Assembly (NCBI GenBank): GCA_945637645.1
Contig: CALZDK010000018.1
Coordinates: 1-15,528, forward strand
Direction of reading: 5' to 3'
Length of the DNA: 15,528 nucleotides
Source: an uncultured Prevotella sp.
GTDB lineage: Bacteria > Bacteroidota > Bacteroidia > Bacteroidales > Bacteroidaceae
In this document: positions 15,201-15,528 of the stretch, in pieces
Layout: the number at the start of each line of letters is the position of its first letter
Position numbering within the stretch: the first letter of the stretch is position 1
Translations under genes and position numbers: made by a program
The notes under the pieces: model-generated
Database searches by the model: none
Seen by the model: the letters and a program-made list of their open reading frames with translations, nothing else
Told to the model about the DNA's origin: nothing

Positions 15201-15528
15201 TACCAGTTTGGCGGCTACTCCTACGACACATGGGCACAGAAGACAGAGCATGGCGGCGACGACCTTGAGGCAAACATTCCCGCCTACTACAGCCAGTCGT
15301 GGAAAAAACCTGGCGACCACACCAACTACGAGCTGTTCATGGAAGCTCCAGATTATCCCATGAGCAGCTACTCCACAAGCCGACGTCTCCACAGTTCAGA
15401 CTTCATACGTCTGAAAAATCTCACCTTCGGCTTCACATTCCCCAAAGAGTGGACAAGGAAGTGTGGCATAGACAATATTAGGCTCTATGCCTCAGGCAAC
15501 AACCTCCTCACCTGGGCACGCTACGACC
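12291..15528 (+). CDS. susC: SusC-like TonB-dependent receptor with STN domain (3' end beyond the window)
   Basis: An outer-membrane importer for an oligosaccharide or similar ligand, open to the window edge (1079 codons, no stop). Signal peptide 1-26 ('HFIMLFLLTMFCCGSLFA'); STN domain about 31-105 ('KRVNVKLENVNLKKVLKSI'), which marks a receptor that also signals to a FecR anti-sigma factor; carboxypeptidase-regulatory-like beta domain about 121-195 ('GRVVDDTGEPIIGASIYLKG'); TonB box 'EEVVVTGYG' (200-208); plug with 'GLLQGAAPGVQI' and the SusC signature 'NSPLYVIDGVP' (273-283); then barrel strands to 'GNNLLTWARYD' at the edge. About 20-60 residues are missing, judging by the family's usual end. 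The frame is intact at several points checked. A susD gene should follow. The ligand cannot be named; the nearby PL11 gene hints at pectin but is separately transcribed. Confidence 0.95.
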   Translation, partial: MERIGRKRHFIMLFLLTMFCCGSLFAQQDKRVNVKLENVNLKKVLKSIEQQTSYRFSYRDELIEKISGITIQKTDETVVNILDEVLRPRGLAYQVVSDKMIVISEEESTHRQVGKRGTSRINITGRVVDDTGEPIIGASIYLKGTGKGAVTDMNGRFSLPSNGNKVILVFSYIGYAPQEIVTDGSRELRITLRSDDQQLEEVVVTGYGTYKKSAYAGSASTVKASQFKDVPTVSFSGLLQGAAPGVQISSSSGQPGASTTVNIRGMGSFNASNSPLYVIDGVPTMSGNVSSLGTDAGFDIMSTINTSDIENITVIKDAAAASLYGSRAANGVILITTKRGKEGKPAVAVKADWGFSDFAMDYRPIMSGEQRREYIYNGLKTGQMINEGATEEEAKEYADKNIDSYAPVPWCGYIDWDDILFQKGNHQNYEASVSGGSDRFKYYTSLAYLKQNGITAVSGLERISGRVNAEYKANKRLTLGVNMLMSHVNQDVYSEGTSYTSPFYASRNCVVPSDAVYNEDGSWNREFIRNDDRNPLLSLTYDHRREYITRHFNTIYGEYEFIPNLKLKSTLSYDYTVNKGDYWLDPRTSNGDDVNGELIKNIYERSKLVWANQLSYLATIAENHHLDVLAGYEIDDQYRDYVSGNRMNFATFNKPSLSNGATLGDAGGSSTRTRMISYLSRINYDYMNKYYFGGSFRTDGSSRFASGNRWGKFWSVSGAWRMTEETFMKPLSGWLSELKLRASYGVNGTLPTDYYGYYGLLGLSESYIGDPAFSLSQIANDQLSWETNYNLNLGIDFRLWNRIDVTVEYYTRTTKDLLMDYPISMTTGFGSYLLNIGEVKNEGLEIEVTSKNFQTKDFTWNTTFNISHNKNKIVKLDGTQTEIVSGAQIHQVGSPYRTFYVIEFAGINPDNGKPQFYTNTKDADGNYQKVITENPDEAMRIPMKHAEPNFTGGLSNTLRYKWFDLNFMISYQFGGYSYDTWAQKTEHGGDDLEANIPAYYSQSWKKPGDHTNYELFMEAPDYPMSSYSTSRRLHSSDFIRLKNLTFGFTFPKEWTRKCGIDNIRLYASGNNLLTWARYD

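Overview
The window looks like chromosomal DNA of a Bacteroidota gut- or oral-type organism, most like Prevotella and relatives. The evidence is a SusC-type TonB-dependent receptor with an STN domain, an ECF sigma/FecR pair, a family PL11 rhamnogalacturonan lyase, and Bacteroidota-type promoters (TTTG at -33, TAnnTTTG at -7). No RNA gene, CRISPR array or intact insertion sequence was seen.

Left part (1-7048, + strand): five tightly packed genes that read as one operon. In order they encode a TssF-like baseplate protein of a type VI-like contractile secretion machine; a small ubiquitin-like protein (Ubl); an E2-like (UBC-fold) protein with HPN and a catalytic-type cysteine; an exported protein I do not recognise; and a 1080-residue membrane protein with a periplasmic coiled-coil part, a periplasmic VWA-like domain, a RING-H2-like zinc finger predicted in the cytoplasm, further membrane helices and a C-terminal FHA-like domain. 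Three junctions overlap (44 nt, 4 nt, 4 nt), so translation is probably coupled. The combination Ubl + E2 + RING next to a secretion-machine baseplate gene is the most unusual thing here. I infer a ubiquitin-like modification or signalling module that controls or forms part of a T6SS-like apparatus. No E1 is visible, and the genes left of the window are unseen.

Middle (7049-10514): a - strand decayed gene whose C-terminal part looks like DUF6055, separated from a leftover signal-peptide start. A divergent promoter region follows, then an intact secreted PL11 rhamnogalacturonan lyase (+). Behind it lie a nested inverted repeat and what looks like the last residues of an AraC-type (possibly hybrid two-component) regulator. 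This is a remodelled pectin-utilisation neighbourhood.

Right part (10515-15528, + strand): a classic trans-envelope signalling and uptake unit, with an ECF sigma factor behind a textbook Bacteroidota promoter, a FecR-type anti-sigma factor, and a SusC-like receptor with STN domain that runs off the window end. Ligand binding by SusC would be relayed through STN to FecR and so to the sigma factor. A SusD partner would be expected just beyond the window.
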